A stretch of DNA of 64,000 bases from Anthracocystis setariae (lineage: Eukaryota; Basidiomycota; Ustilaginomycetes; Ustilaginales; Ustilaginaceae). Shown here in pieces: positions 63,109 through 64,000 of the stretch (the first letter of the stretch is position 1; every line of letters begins with the position of its first letter). A model generated the notes under the pieces. The model was not told the DNA's origin. It did not search any database and saw only the letters and a list, made by a program, of their open reading frames with translations. Location of the stretch: the NCBI GenBank assembly GCA_928724745.1, contig CAKMXJ010000025.1, positions 1 through 64,000 of the forward strand, written 5' to 3'. Position numbers and translations under genes: made by a program.

Positions 63109-64000
63109 ATTCTAATTAATTTGGCGAGCGGCGTTATTTCGTAAGAAATAAATGAAAACGGAACTGTATGCTGGAAACCTCTAATGTCGACGGGCAAAAA
63201 AAAAAAATCTCGCGAATATTACAATGAACAATCAGCAGGAAACCATCTAAGTTAAAGTTACTTTTATGGGTTGGGATCCTCAGAGATTATGTGTTCCGCA
63301 TCCTTAATAAGGATGATGATATAATCCACTCTTGGTCGCTATTTTTATTATTATTGCAATAACTTGGATCGTATATTCTGAAGAATATCAATACAGTTCG
63401 GTTATCCAGATGGGAGTACCTTTTATAGCAGCAAACCCTAGTCAACTTTATCAACACATTCTTCGTTTTACTTCTTGGCCTTCTATTCAACAATTTAAAA
63501 AACATAAAGCAGTAGATCATTGTAAGGATGTACCTACTAATCTAAATGCTTTTCGGCATAAGTGGAAAAAAGTAACTGCTCCGCTGGGTATTTACAAAAT
63601 TAATTTTCTACCTTTTCGAATATTTACATATTACGGGTCTTCTTCTAATCTTGGAATACGGTTTAAATACCATTACTATAATGGGCCAAATCAAACTAAT
63701 TTTCTTGGCGTATTTCTTCGTATATTTGGATGGAAATATTTTTCTATTACCGTAGTTGAACTTTGTCCACGTAAAGATCTATTTCTACGTGAGAATTGGT
63801 ACCTTGCTCAATTTCAACCTCTACTTAATGTACTAATAATTGCTGGTGTTTGACCCATTTCTAGCACTATCTCACTACTAACACGGTCAAAAATTAGTGC
63901 TAGTCTTATTGGACATAAAGATTCAGGAATAACTCGACTTAAAAAAAGTAAATCACGACTAGGGGCTCTTAATCCTTTCTTTGGTAAAGGACCTGGTATT
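63109..64000 (+). mobile_element. nad1 intron, group I with GIY-YIG ORF (runs off the window)
   Basis: Core 63120-63330 with ACAATCAGCAGGAAACC, CTCAGAGATTATG and GATGATATAATCC, followed by an endonuclease frame. The 3' splice site is not in the window, and a second intron cannot be excluded. Confidence 0.8.
63332..64000 (+). CDS. GIY-YIG endonuclease in nad1 intron (partial)
   Basis: Frame open from about 63332 to the window end if TGA 63851-63853 is Trp. GIY-YIG domain: LGIYKINF ... FTYYGSSSNLGIRFKYHYYNGP, then DLFLRENWYLAQFQPLLNV with the Glu. After it, AGVWPISSTISLLTRSKISASLIGHK and SGITRLKKSKSRLGALNPFFGKG resemble the NUMOD-type tail. The start codon is unclear. A GCTCCGCTGGG at 63579 is similar to the GC element but is read through in frame just before GIY and may be chance. 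Confidence 0.82.

Noticed and set aside
63570..63590. GC element in the nad1 GIY-YIG ORF
   Set aside because: GCTCCGCTGGG resembles the core but encodes the expected residues before GIY with no disruption; may be chance.

Overview
The window is part of a fungal mitochondrial genome. It is very A+T-rich and carries the respiratory set cob, atp6, atp8, atp9, cox1, cox2, nad1 (5' part only), nad2, nad3, nad4, nad4L, nad5 and nad6, both rRNAs, a free-standing rps3, 19 tRNA genes, many group I introns and one group II intron. TGA stands at conserved Trp positions (clearest in nad2), so genetic code 4 applies. cox3, the rest of nad1 and trnA, trnF, trnY, trnS(UCN) and trnL(UUR) were not found, so the genome is larger than this window. 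The phylum is not fixed by what I see. The mix of a plasmid-type DNA polymerase relic, short GC-rich repeats and a mobile GIY-YIG ORF that swaps a gene tail has been described in arbuscular mycorrhizal fungi, but other early-diverging fungi or basidiomycetes are possible.

Layout. 0-7 kb: low-complexity repeats, a dense cluster of a 12-bp GC-rich element, a broken DNA polymerase gene on the minus strand (3256-5511), trnI. 7-15 kb, plus strand: cob (3 introns), trnC, trnW, atp9 (292-bp intron), trnL, trnR. 15.4-25.7 kb, minus strand: trnM, trnH, nad5 (2 introns), nad4L, trnD, rns, nad6. 26.5-34 kb, plus: rnl with five introns. 34-46.3 kb: trnP, trnN, rps3, trnG, a duplicated nad2 5' end fused to an unknown membrane protein, nad2-nad3, nad4 and a tRNA cluster. 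46.6-53.6 kb: cox1 in eight exons. 55.6-64 kb: atp8, atp6, trnR, trnV, cox2 followed by a mobile GIY-YIG ORF and a second cox2 tail, and the start of nad1.

The genes supply complex I (nad), III (cob), IV (cox) and ATP synthase subunits plus the RNA parts of their translation. On top lies a crowded mobile layer: three recognisable group I intron families spread over several genes, LAGLIDADG and GIY-YIG homing endonucleases (many broken), and a 12-bp element (core TTGCTCCGCTAG) present in dozens of copies between genes, in introns, in variable parts of rnl and inside endonuclease genes.

Most notable: (1) a 507-codon ORF joining a duplicated nad2 N-terminus to an unrecognised multi-pass membrane protein; (2) the cox2 tail exchange; (3) Trp UGA codons although the only trnW has anticodon CCA, and two tRNAs (Ile, Glu) with C in place of U33; (4) near-absence of UUA/UUG leucine codons despite extreme A+T content; (5) a one-base frameshift in a conserved cox1 exon; (6) five related group I introns in five genes; (7) GC-rich palindromes inserted in rps3 and in endonuclease ORFs.
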